A stretch of DNA of 62,079 nucleotides from an uncultured Bacillota bacterium (lineage in GTDB: Bacteria > Bacillota > Clostridia > Peptostreptococcales > Anaerovoracaceae): positions 1 through 62,079 of the forward strand of contig CAUDEQ010000003.1 of NCBI GenBank assembly GCA_958448635.1. The letters run 5' to 3'. Below are positions 41,644 to 48,838 of this stretch, one piece after another. The translations under genes were made by a program, and so were the position numbers. Each line of letters opens with the position of its first letter. The first letter of the stretch is position 1. The notes below the pieces were generated by a model. It worked only from the letters and a program-made list of their open reading frames with translations, was not told the origin of the DNA and searched no databases.

Positions 41644-42789
41644 TTATTTGCCCATTACTGCTCTTGAAATAACGACCTTATGGATTTCCGATGTTCCTTC
41701 ATATATCTCGGTGATCTTAGCATCACGATACATTCTTTCAAGAGGATAATCCTTCATGTAACCGTAACCGCCGTGAATCTGCAGCGCCAGATTTGTTACG
41801 AATCTGGCATTCTCAGATGCATTCAGCTTGCACATTGCAGCCTCTTTGCTGAAAGGCTTGCCTGCATCCTCAAGATAAGCAGCTTTGTATACGAGAGTTT
41901 CAGCAGCCTCTGTCTTCGTAGCCATATCAGCGATATACCACTGTATTCCCTGAAGAGCCGATATAGGCTTTCCGAACTGTACTCTTTCGTGTGAATACTT
42001 AACCGCCATGTCGATGGCTTCCTTTGCAACGCCCAGAGCCTGAGCGCCAACTCCGATTCTTGCTCCGTCCAGAGCCTGCATGGCTATCTTGAAGCCCTGG
42101 CCTTCCTTACCCAGAAGGTTTTCAGCAGGAACTCTTACGTCTTCAAATATAAGCTCTGCAGTTTCGGAGCCCGCTATACCCATTTTGTTTTCGATCTTGC
42201 CCACAGAGAATCCCGGCATAGTATTCTCAACGATGAGAGCCGACATTCCTCTGAGTCCCTTGGATGGGTCCGTCAATGCGAAAATAACCAGAACGCTGGC
42301 TCTGCTTCCTCCTGAAATGAAGCATTTTCCGCCGTTGAGCACATATTCATTTGTTTCAGGATCAAATATGGCTGTAGTCTGTACTGAGCCTGCGTCGGAT
42401 CCTGCATTGGGCTCTGTCAGTGCAAAGGCGCCCAGCTCACCGCCCTTGGTCAGTCTAGGAAGATATTTTTCCTTCTGAGCCTGATTTCCGAATTTTGCTA
42501 TTGCCTGAGGTGCTATCAGATGGATAGATAAGATTGCAGCAGACGACATGCACTTTCTTGCAAATTCCGTTACAGCTATAACCTTCTCAGTAGCTCCACC
42601 GCCTGTACCTCCAAATTCCCTTGGTACACCTATTCCCGTAAATCCAACTTCAGCCATTTTCTTGAAGTTTTCAACCGGAAAAACATGAGTTTCATCCAGC
42701 TCAGCAGCTATCGGCTCCAGTTCGTTTTCAGCAAACTGCGCCGCTACTTTCTTCAGCAGTTCCTGCTCTCTTGTTAATGAAAAGTCCAT
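41644..42789 (-). CDS. Acyl-CoA dehydrogenase (short-chain/butyryl-CoA type)
   Basis: This FAD enzyme interconverts acyl-CoA and enoyl-CoA. The 381-aa protein has the catalytic Glu in ITEIYEGTSEIHK near the C-terminus, as in butyryl-CoA dehydrogenases, and the flavin/substrate motifs GAFALTEPNAGSDAGSVQTT and FISGGS. With EtfBA encoded next, the physiological direction in a fermenter is likely reduction of an enoyl-CoA (acryloyl- or crotonyl-CoA) with NADH. I chose ATG 42789, as MDFSLTREQ aligns with family starts; the 3-codon upstream GTG start is less likely. Confidence 0.93.
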   Translation of the reverse strand: MDFSLTREQELLKKVAAQFAENELEPIAAELDETHVFPVENFKKMAEVGFTGIGVPREFGGTGGGATEKVIAVTEFARKCMSSAAILSIHLIAPQAIAKFGNQAQKEKYLPRLTKGGELGAFALTEPNAGSDAGSVQTTAIFDPETNEYVLNGGKCFISGGSRASVLVIFALTDPSKGLRGMSALIVENTMPGFSVGKIENKMGIAGSETAELIFEDVRVPAENLLGKEGQGFKIAMQALDGARIGVGAQALGVAKEAIDMAVKYSHERVQFGKPISALQGIQWYIADMATKTEAAETLVYKAAYLEDAGKPFSKEAAMCKLNASENARFVTNLALQIHGGYGYMKDYPLERMYRDAKITEIYEGTSEIHKVVISRAVMGK

Positions 42790-42848
42790 ATGCTCCACCT
42801 TTCCTTTAAAATATATAGTTTATTTAGTTCACGAAATTACCTAGCCTA

Positions 42849-42878
42849 ATATTAAATGATATGTCAGCGGACAGTCAA
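42849..42878 (-). promoter_or_regulatory. Sigma-A promoter of the acyl-CoA dehydrogenase-etfBA operon
   Basis: On the minus strand TTGACT (42878-42873) and TAATAT (42854-42849) are 18 bases apart. The start codon lies 60 bases downstream of the -10. Confidence 0.68.
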
Positions 42879-42922
42879 CCCTGGATTGTTATTTTTTCTA
42901 CAGACTCAAAGCAGCTCAAAGC

Positions 42923-42950
42923 AAAAACTCTCCCCTTAGGGGAGAGTTTT
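42923..42950. terminator. Terminator of metA
   Basis: A perfect 12-base stem, AAAACTCTCCCC (42924-42935) with GGGGAGAGTTTT (42939-42950), and a 3-base loop. On the minus strand a short T run follows. It lies 18 bases after the metA stop. Confidence 0.9.
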
Positions 42951-42967
42951 AAAGTGTCTTTTAATAC

Positions 42968-43909
42968 TTAAACTGTCGGAAATCCGTTGTTCTTTTCAAG
43001 CTCATTGAGATCATAAGGAGTCGCCTGATAAACGTAATAGTTGAGCCAGTTGGAAAACAGCAGACTGGCATGGCTTCTCCATCTGAACATTATTCCGCTT
43101 TCAGGATCGTCGTTTACAAAATAGTTCTTTGGCACATCTATCTTCAGACCCTTATTCACATCACGGAAATATTCGCCGGCCAGCGTTTCCTTATCGTATT
43201 CCTGATGTCCCAGAACGAATATCTGTCTTCCGTTCTCGGTGGATATGATGTGAGGTCCCACCTCTATGGAATCTGCCAGTATCCTGAGGGCCGGACATTT
43301 CTCTATATCCTCTCTCAGCACCTCGGTATGACGTGAATGAGGAGCATAAAACATCTCATCAAAGCCCCTCATCAGAGGATTGTGCGGTCTCAGCACCTTA
43401 TGCTCGAAGACTCCGAACACCTTGCTGTCCATCAGATGCTTATCTATGCCGTAGTGATAATACAGCCCTGCCTGTGCTCCCCAGCATATGAACATGCTGC
43501 TGTAGACATGGCTTTTGGCAAACTCGAATATATCGCAAAGCTCCTTCCAGTAGTCCACCTGCTCAAATGGCATCTGCTCCACAGGCGCACCTGTCAGGAT
43601 CATACCATCGAAGTATTCATCCTTGATTTCATCGATGGTCTTGTAAAAGGAGTCCATATGCTCCTGCGATATGTTTCTCGATTCATGGGAGTCCATCGTC
43701 ACCAGCGTCATCTCCACCTGGAGAGGGCTGTTGGCCAGCACTCTTGCCAGCTGAGTCTCCGTAGCTATCTTGGTGGGCATCAGATTGACGATCCCTATCT
43801 TGAGAGGACGTATATCCTGCTGCGTCGCTCTCGTTTCATTCATGGTAAATATATTTTCACTCTGAAGAGCCTCCGCTGCAGGAAGCTCGTTGGGTATTAT
43901 CAATGGCAT
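42968..43909 (-). CDS. metA: Homoserine O-acetyltransferase (MetA type)
   Basis: MetA acylates homoserine in methionine synthesis. The 313-aa protein has nucleophile Cys142 (MFICWGAQAGLYY), His in VLGHQEYD and the glutamate at position 111 (LTGAPVEQMPFEQ). In this family Glu111 goes with acetyl-CoA and Gly111 with succinyl-CoA, so the product should be O-acetylhomoserine although databases often say succinyl. That fits metY next door. The start follows AAGGAG. Confidence 0.93.
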   Translation of the reverse strand: MPLIIPNELPAAEALQSENIFTMNETRATQQDIRPLKIGIVNLMPTKIATETQLARVLANSPLQVEMTLVTMDSHESRNISQEHMDSFYKTIDEIKDEYFDGMILTGAPVEQMPFEQVDYWKELCDIFEFAKSHVYSSMFICWGAQAGLYYHYGIDKHLMDSKVFGVFEHKVLRPHNPLMRGFDEMFYAPHSRHTEVLREDIEKCPALRILADSIEVGPHIISTENGRQIFVLGHQEYDKETLAGEYFRDVNKGLKIDVPKNYFVNDDPESGIMFRWRSHASLLFSNWLNYYVYQATPYDLNELEKNNGFPTV

Positions 43910-43956
43910 CGGTCAGTTTCTCCTTATCACTGGTCGGTCGCATATGCTCCCGTACA

Positions 43957-45225
43957 CTATTCTAAAGCTTGTTCAATGTCTGCAATGAGATCCTCGGCAT
44001 CCTCAAGGCCGCAGGAAAATCTCACAAGATCAGGGCTTACTCCGGCTGCGGAAAGCTCTTCATCGTTCATCTGTCTGTGGGTGGCGCTGGCAGGATGCAA
44101 ACAGCATGTTCTGGCATCTGCAACGTGCGTCTCTATGGCAGCCACTTTGAGCTTGCCCATGAATTTCTCGGCCGCCTCTCTTCCGCCCTTCACACCGAAG
44201 GATACTACACCGCAGGATCCCTCAGGAAGATATTTCTGCGCCAGCTCATAATCGTCATCGCCCTCAAGGCCGCAGTATTTTACCCATGCGATCTTGTCAT
44301 GATTTTTAAGATACCTGGCCACGGCAAGACCGTTCTCCGCATGCCTCTTCATCCTCACGTGGAGGCTTTCCAGTCCCAGGTTCAGTATGAAGGCATTCTG
44401 CGGCGACTGGATCGAGCCGAAGTCTCTCATCAACTGCGCTGTCGCCTTGGTGATGAAGGCTCCCTCAAGTCCGAATCTCTCGGTATATGTCACGCCGTGG
44501 TAGCTCTCGTCCGGCTGGCAAAGTCCCGGAAATCTTTCGGGATACCTGGTCCAGTCGAATTTACCGGAATCGACGATGCAGCCTCCCACTCCGGCGCCAT
44601 GGCCGTCCATGTATTTTGTCGTCGAGTGAGTTACTATATCTGCTCCGAATTCAAAAGGTCTGCAGTGTATCGGAGTTGCGAAGGTATTGTCTATTATAAG
44701 CGGAACGCCATGCTTATGGGCTGCCGCTGCAAAGGCCTCGATGTCCAGCACCGTAAGGGCAGGGTTGGCTATGGTCTCACCGAAGACAGCCTTAGTCTCA
44801 GGTCTGAATGCGGCATCCAGCTCCTCTGCCGTAGCATGAGGGGGAACGAAGGTGAATTCTATTCCCATTCTCTTCATAGTAACTGCAAATAGATTATATG
44901 TTCCGCCGTATATCGCAGACGACGCCACTATGTGATCTCCCGCAGAAGCAATATTGAACACAGCATAGAAGTTAGCTGCCTGCCCCGATGATGTCAGCAT
45001 CGCTGCAGTACCTCCCTCAAGAGACGCTATCTTGGCTGCAACATGATCGTTGGTTGGATTCTGAAGTCTCGTATAAAAATACCCCGATTTCTCCAGATCA
45101 AAAAGCATTCCCATTTCCTGACTTGAACTGTATTTAAATGTGGTGCTCTGTACTATAGGCACCTGTCTCGGCTCACCGTTGCCCGGTCTGTATCCGTCCT
45201 GAACGCATTTAGTTCCTATTCCCAT
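43957..45225 (-). CDS. metY: O-acetylhomoserine sulfhydrylase (MetY)
   Basis: MetY makes homocysteine from O-acetylhomoserine and sulfide with PLP. The 422-aa protein has the PLP lysine in VTHSTTKYMDGHG, IIDNTFATP upstream of it, and LTSSGQAANFYAV at the phosphate-binding region. The insert typical of MetY (about 420 aa rather than 380) is present, separating it from cystathionine gamma-synthase. It precedes metA by 47 bases. Together they give direct sulfhydrylation. The start follows AAAGGAAG. Confidence 0.94.
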   Translation of the reverse strand: MGIGTKCVQDGYRPGNGEPRQVPIVQSTTFKYSSSQEMGMLFDLEKSGYFYTRLQNPTNDHVAAKIASLEGGTAAMLTSSGQAANFYAVFNIASAGDHIVASSAIYGGTYNLFAVTMKRMGIEFTFVPPHATAEELDAAFRPETKAVFGETIANPALTVLDIEAFAAAAHKHGVPLIIDNTFATPIHCRPFEFGADIVTHSTTKYMDGHGAGVGGCIVDSGKFDWTRYPERFPGLCQPDESYHGVTYTERFGLEGAFITKATAQLMRDFGSIQSPQNAFILNLGLESLHVRMKRHAENGLAVARYLKNHDKIAWVKYCGLEGDDDYELAQKYLPEGSCGVVSFGVKGGREAAEKFMGKLKVAAIETHVADARTCCLHPASATHRQMNDEELSAAGVSPDLVRFSCGLEDAEDLIADIEQALE

Positions 45226-45251
45226 ATGTACGCTTCCTTTCTATTACAATG

Positions 45252-45290
45252 TAGTTTCATTAATATACTTAAAGCCGATCGGCTTGTCAT
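45252..45290 (-). promoter_or_regulatory. metY promoter region with a palindrome between -35 and -10
   Basis: On the minus strand ATGACA (-35-like, about 45289-45284) and TATATT (-10-like) are 17 bases apart. The perfect 14-base palindrome AAGCCGATCGGCTT (45272-45285) overlaps the -35 edge and lies in the spacer. This is a natural repressor position. No SAM riboswitch or T-box is seen here, so control of metY-metA may rely on this site. Confidence 0.5.
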
Positions 45291-45332
45291 CCGTCTGTCG
45301 CATAAGATAATTTATCGGTGTAAAATTATACA

Positions 45333-45893
45333 CTATTTTACAAGTGATTTCAAATAATTTTCTCTGCCCCGTGCATACAGGTCTCCACCGTAAGCATCGA
45401 GAACCACTGTTACAGGGAAGTCTTCCACGTACAGCTTTCTTACAGCTTCCGCCCCAAGATCCTCAAAGGCGATCACCTGCGCCGATCTTATGCACTTTGC
45501 CATAAGCGCAGCAGCTCCTCCGATGGCTGCCATGTACACAGCTCCGTTTCTCACCACGGCAGCTTTCACATCATCGTTTCTCTGCCCCTTGCCTATCATT
45601 GCAAGCTGTCCCATGTCCAGAAGCTCGGGCGCATAGGCATCCATCCTGTAGCTGGTGGTCGGACCTGCCGAACCAATGGGCATCCCCTCCTTGGCAGGCG
45701 TAGGTCCCACATAATATATGATGGAGCCCGCTATCGGAAAAGGCGGCTCCTGACCTGAAGCGATCATTTCCGTTATCCTCTTGTGAGCCGCATCTCTTGC
45801 CGTATACACCGTTCCCGTTATCAGCACCTTGTCGCCGGCTCTCAATTCTTTTAATTTATCCTTATTGAAAGGCTCTGTAAGTCTGTGTTCCAT
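45333..45893 (-). CDS. fumB: Fumarate hydratase (class I), beta subunit
   Basis: This 186-aa protein is the C-terminal subunit of the two-part Fe-S fumarase / tartrate dehydratase family, which hydrates fumarate to malate. Conserved parts are GDKVLITGTVYTARDAAHKR, YYVGPTPAKEGMPIGSAGPTT, the segment RMDAYAPELLD and IGKGQR, and the VAVLDAYGG-like end VVLDAYGGDLY. It follows the alpha subunit by 23 bases. Substrate could also be L-tartrate. Confidence 0.92.
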   Translation of the reverse strand: MEHRLTEPFNKDKLKELRAGDKVLITGTVYTARDAAHKRITEMIASGQEPPFPIAGSIIYYVGPTPAKEGMPIGSAGPTTSYRMDAYAPELLDMGQLAMIGKGQRNDDVKAAVVRNGAVYMAAIGGAAALMAKCIRSAQVIAFEDLGAEAVRKLYVEDFPVTVVLDAYGGDLYARGRENYLKSLVK

Positions 45894-45916
45894 AACGATA
45901 TTTCCTCTTTTCAGCG

Positions 45917-46759
45917 TTATATTACAGCTTCTTCATGCCTGCTGACATGACAGTTTATATTCACAGCCACGGGAAGCCCCGCTATGTGGGTAGGCGCAGC
46001 AATGATGTTGACAGCCAGCGCCGTCGTTCTTCCTCCGAAGCCCTGAGGTCCTATTCCCAGGCTGTTTATCCTTTCAAGAAGCTCTTCCTCCATATCGGCA
46101 TAGTACTCATCCTCGTTTCTGCTGTCGGCAGGAAGCAGCAGCGCCTTCTTTGCCATCAGAGCAGCCTTGTCAAAGGTTCCTCCTATTCCGACGCCCACTA
46201 TTACAGGAGGACATGGATTGGCACCGGCAGCCTCGACGGCTTCCACTATAAAATCCTTCACACCCTTTTCCCCCGCAGACGGCGGCAGCATTTTTATCCT
46301 GCTCATGTTTTCAGAGCCAAAGCCCTTGGGCGCCACAGTTATCCTGATTTTATCGCCTGCAACTATTTCCGTATGGATATATGCCGGGGTATTGTCTCCT
46401 GTATTTACCCTTCTCAAAGGGTCGCATACTATGGATTTTCTCAGATATCCTTCGCCGTAGCCCTTTCTTACTCCTGCGTTGACAGCATCCTCCAGCAGCC
46501 CTCCTGTCAGATGGACGTCCTGTCCGATTTCAAGGAAGACGCAGGCCATGCCTGTATCCTGACACAGCGGGAAAACTCCCTCTTCGGCGATGGCGATGTT
46601 CTCGCCGATGCTGCGGAGTACCTCCCTTGCCACATCCCAGCTTTCCTCTTTTTCCATCCCGGCGATACACGCTCTGACATCATCTCCAAGATGGTAGTTG
46701 GCTCTTATGCAAAGCTCAGCTGTTTTTTCCTCTATGGTTTTTACATCTATCTCGCGCAT
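45917..46759 (-). CDS. fumA: Fumarate hydratase (class I), alpha subunit
   Basis: This 280-aa protein is the N-terminal, Fe-S-binding subunit. Cysteines in PLCQDTGMACVF, NPCPPVIVGVGIGG and NINCHVSRH match the three cluster-ligand positions of the family. GFGSENMSRIKMLPP is another conserved segment. I set the start at ATG 46759 behind AGGAGAG; an upstream frame to 46843 is basic and unlike the family. The pair fits a branch of fumarate/malate metabolism in an anaerobe. Confidence 0.92.
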   Translation of the reverse strand: MREIDVKTIEEKTAELCIRANYHLGDDVRACIAGMEKEESWDVAREVLRSIGENIAIAEEGVFPLCQDTGMACVFLEIGQDVHLTGGLLEDAVNAGVRKGYGEGYLRKSIVCDPLRRVNTGDNTPAYIHTEIVAGDKIRITVAPKGFGSENMSRIKMLPPSAGEKGVKDFIVEAVEAAGANPCPPVIVGVGIGGTFDKAALMAKKALLLPADSRNEDEYYADMEEELLERINSLGIGPQGFGGRTTALAVNIIAAPTHIAGLPVAVNINCHVSRHEEAVI

Positions 46760-46784
46760 TTTTCTCTCCTGCTGCAGGCAAAGC

Positions 46785-47354
46785 TTATTTGCCCAGCTCT
46801 CTATCCATCTCTTCCTCCGCCTTGGAAAGAATGTTTTCCACATCCATGCCTATCACGTCCAGCATTTCAGCCTTGAAGCACACCACGTCCTCTATGCCGT
46901 ACAGCATATTGCACAGTCCCTTGACGTAATCAAAGCCGAAATTCATGTTTTCCGTAGGGCCCCCTGCAGTCATCACATAGATAACCTTCTTTATATTGCA
47001 CATGCCCTGCGGAATCCCTTGCTCGTTGTAATAGAAGGTCACTCCCTGAACAGTCACTGCTTCGAAGTAATTCTTCACCATGGCAGGAAATGACAGATCC
47101 CAGTAAGGCGCCGCTATCACCACAGTATCGGCAGCCGCAAACTGATTGGCGTATTTCAATATATCATCGGACAGCCTTCCTGCCTTCACAGCGTCGTCTC
47201 TGTATTCCATGGTTTTTAAATTCAGGGGCTGTATGTTTTCCTTCTCAAGATTCACCTCTGTCAGTTCACCGCCTGTTTTTTCCAGAGCGTATCGTGCCAG
47301 TCTCAAAGTACGCGAATCAGGGCGTACACAAGCGTTTACAAATAAAGTCTTCAT
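46785..47354 (-). CDS. Flavodoxin-fold NAD(P)H oxidoreductase
   Basis: This 189-aa flavodoxin-2 family protein (FMN-dependent azoreductase or quinone-reductase like) begins KTLFVNACVRPDSRTLRLAR and has AAPYWDLSFPAMVKNYFEAV and VMTAGGPTEN, the flavin-contact loops. The substrate is unknown. The start is ATG 47354 behind GAGGTGAC. It lies 25 bases upstream of the fumarase alpha gene and could be in the same transcript. Confidence 0.85.
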   Translation of the reverse strand: MKTLFVNACVRPDSRTLRLARYALEKTGGELTEVNLEKENIQPLNLKTMEYRDDAVKAGRLSDDILKYANQFAAADTVVIAAPYWDLSFPAMVKNYFEAVTVQGVTFYYNEQGIPQGMCNIKKVIYVMTAGGPTENMNFGFDYVKGLCNMLYGIEDVVCFKAEMLDVIGMDVENILSKAEEEMDRELGK

Positions 47355-47562
47355 ATATGTCACCTCGTCAAATCAATCATTATAGTTCGTATTATTGTAA
47401 CACCATGACCAGTATACAGTTATATCTTGTTTTTTTCAATATGCTACGACAAAAACGCTCTCCATCACATGTATGCTGTATGATATGTGTGCGTTTTTTC
47501 CGTCATATTTCACTTCTTCCTCTCATAGACTTGTACAAATAACTTTCGGGGGAATCATTCAG

Positions 47563-48645
47563 ATGAAAATATCTCAAGCGTTTCATAAAAAGCTGCGAAG
47601 ATCTGCACGCCGTGCTGCAGATTTGTTTCATGGTTTTCTGCGATCATATTATTTAAAGCCTGTGATGGCGCTCATATTATCAATTTGCCTTCTGCTTACG
47701 GCTGTTCCTTTTATCATGGGAAGGCTTCATTCTCATATTGAAAAGCCCACGAAGGATATATCTCCGTCTCCCTCATTTGATACTGTGGAGCCTCCCGATA
47801 CGGCGACTGTTTACCGTACAGAAACAGGTATGATAGAAACCGTTGATTTTGAAAAATACGTCAAAGGTGTGGTTTCATGTGAAATGCCTTCCTCCTTTCA
47901 TAAAGAGGCGTTGAAGGCTCAGGCTGTGGCAGCCAGGACTTATTCGGCCGCAAGGATCATAAGCGCATCTGAAGGCAAAAACCCCGACGCCCACCCTGCT
48001 GCGCCTCTTTGCGATACCACTCACTGTCAGGTATATAAAAATGAAAATGATTTGAAGAATATCAAGGGAGAAAAATGGATGAAAAAGGACTGGAGAAAGA
48101 TCTCATCAGCTGTAGACGATACTGCAGGCCAGCTGCTTTACTATAAAGGCGAGCTTGTTCGCCAGGCTCTGTTTCATTCCTCCAGCGGCGGTATGACGGA
48201 AAACTCTGAAGACGTCTTTGCCTCTGCAGTTCCCTATCTTGTCAGCGTCGAAAGTCCTTACGAGGAAGAAGCCACTCATCAGAACGAAAAGAAAGCCTTT
48301 TCCATATCTCAGTTCACCTCTGCCATCAGAACAAGCTATCCGTCTGAAGCCTTCGGTCAGATAACTGCAGACTCCATAAGGATAACTGAAAGAAGCGACG
48401 GAAACAGAGTCAGAAACATGCGAATCGGCTCCGGCAGCCTTACAGGGCGACAGGTTAGAGAGGCCCTTGGTCTTTCCTCGGCAAATTTTACGATCGATGT
48501 ATCCGGCGATACCATAACCTTCACCTCCAACGGCTCAGGACACGGAGTCGGTATGAGCCAATACGGCGCAGACGGCATGGCAAAAAACGGTTATGACTAC
48601 AAAAAAATCCTGTCCCACTATTACAGCGGGACAGAACTTTATTAG
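47563..48645 (+). CDS. spoIID: Stage II sporulation protein D (SpoIID)
   Basis: SpoIID is the lytic transglycosylase of the engulfment machinery and works with SpoIIP and SpoIIM. The 360-aa protein has one N-terminal membrane helix (about residues 32-52) and the SpoIID/LytB domain with VVSCEMPSSFHKEALKAQAV (catalytic Glu in this segment), FHSSSGGMTENSEDVF and GHGVGMSQYGADGMAKNGY. I chose ATG 47563 behind GGGGGA. Its partner spoIIP is also in this window. Confidence 0.93.
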   Translation: MKISQAFHKKLRRSARRAADLFHGFLRSYYLKPVMALILSICLLLTAVPFIMGRLHSHIEKPTKDISPSPSFDTVEPPDTATVYRTETGMIETVDFEKYVKGVVSCEMPSSFHKEALKAQAVAARTYSAARIISASEGKNPDAHPAAPLCDTTHCQVYKNENDLKNIKGEKWMKKDWRKISSAVDDTAGQLLYYKGELVRQALFHSSSGGMTENSEDVFASAVPYLVSVESPYEEEATHQNEKKAFSISQFTSAIRTSYPSEAFGQITADSIRITERSDGNRVRNMRIGSGSLTGRQVREALGLSSANFTIDVSGDTITFTSNGSGHGVGMSQYGADGMAKNGYDYKKILSHYYSGTELY

Positions 48646-48673
48646 GAATTTACATGAGTAACTGTAGTGTCTT

Positions 48674-48838
48674 TTATTTCTTCTCAGATGAGCATCCGCT
48701 GCAGCTGCAGTGAGCGCAGCCGCCGGAATCAGGACATCCGATACATTTAACGCCTTTTTTCTTTTGCCTTACGATGTATGACAATGCGGCGCCTACCGAT
48801 ATGAGTATTATCGCTCCGACAATGATATTGGCAATCAT
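48674..48838 (-). CDS. FeoB-associated Cys-rich membrane protein
   Basis: This 54-aa protein is too short for many gene callers. One membrane helix (MIANIIVGAIILISVGAALS) is followed by a basic KKK segment and a Cys-rich tail with CIGC, GGCAHCSCSGC. It matches the FeoB-associated Cys-rich family. ATG 48838 overlaps the feoB stop as ATGA, so it is translationally coupled and probably helps ferrous iron transport. Confidence 0.85.
   Translation of the reverse strand: MIANIIVGAIILISVGAALSYIVRQKKKGVKCIGCPDSGGCAHCSCSGCSSEKK

Noticed and set aside
43337..44892. Long plus-strand frames opposite metA and metY
   Set aside because: They mirror two clearly recognised genes and have no family features.
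45226..45332. SAM riboswitch or T-box before metY
   Set aside because: I looked for the conserved cores of both and saw neither. Only a short palindrome and promoter-like boxes are present.
45935..46876. 313-aa plus-strand frame opposite the fumarase alpha gene
   Set aside because: It is an antisense shadow of a gene with conserved Cys ligands and a good start on the minus strand.
48612..48632. TGTCCC/GGGACA hairpin at the end of spoIID
   Set aside because: It lies within the last codons of spoIID and lacks a clear T run, so a terminator call is not supported.
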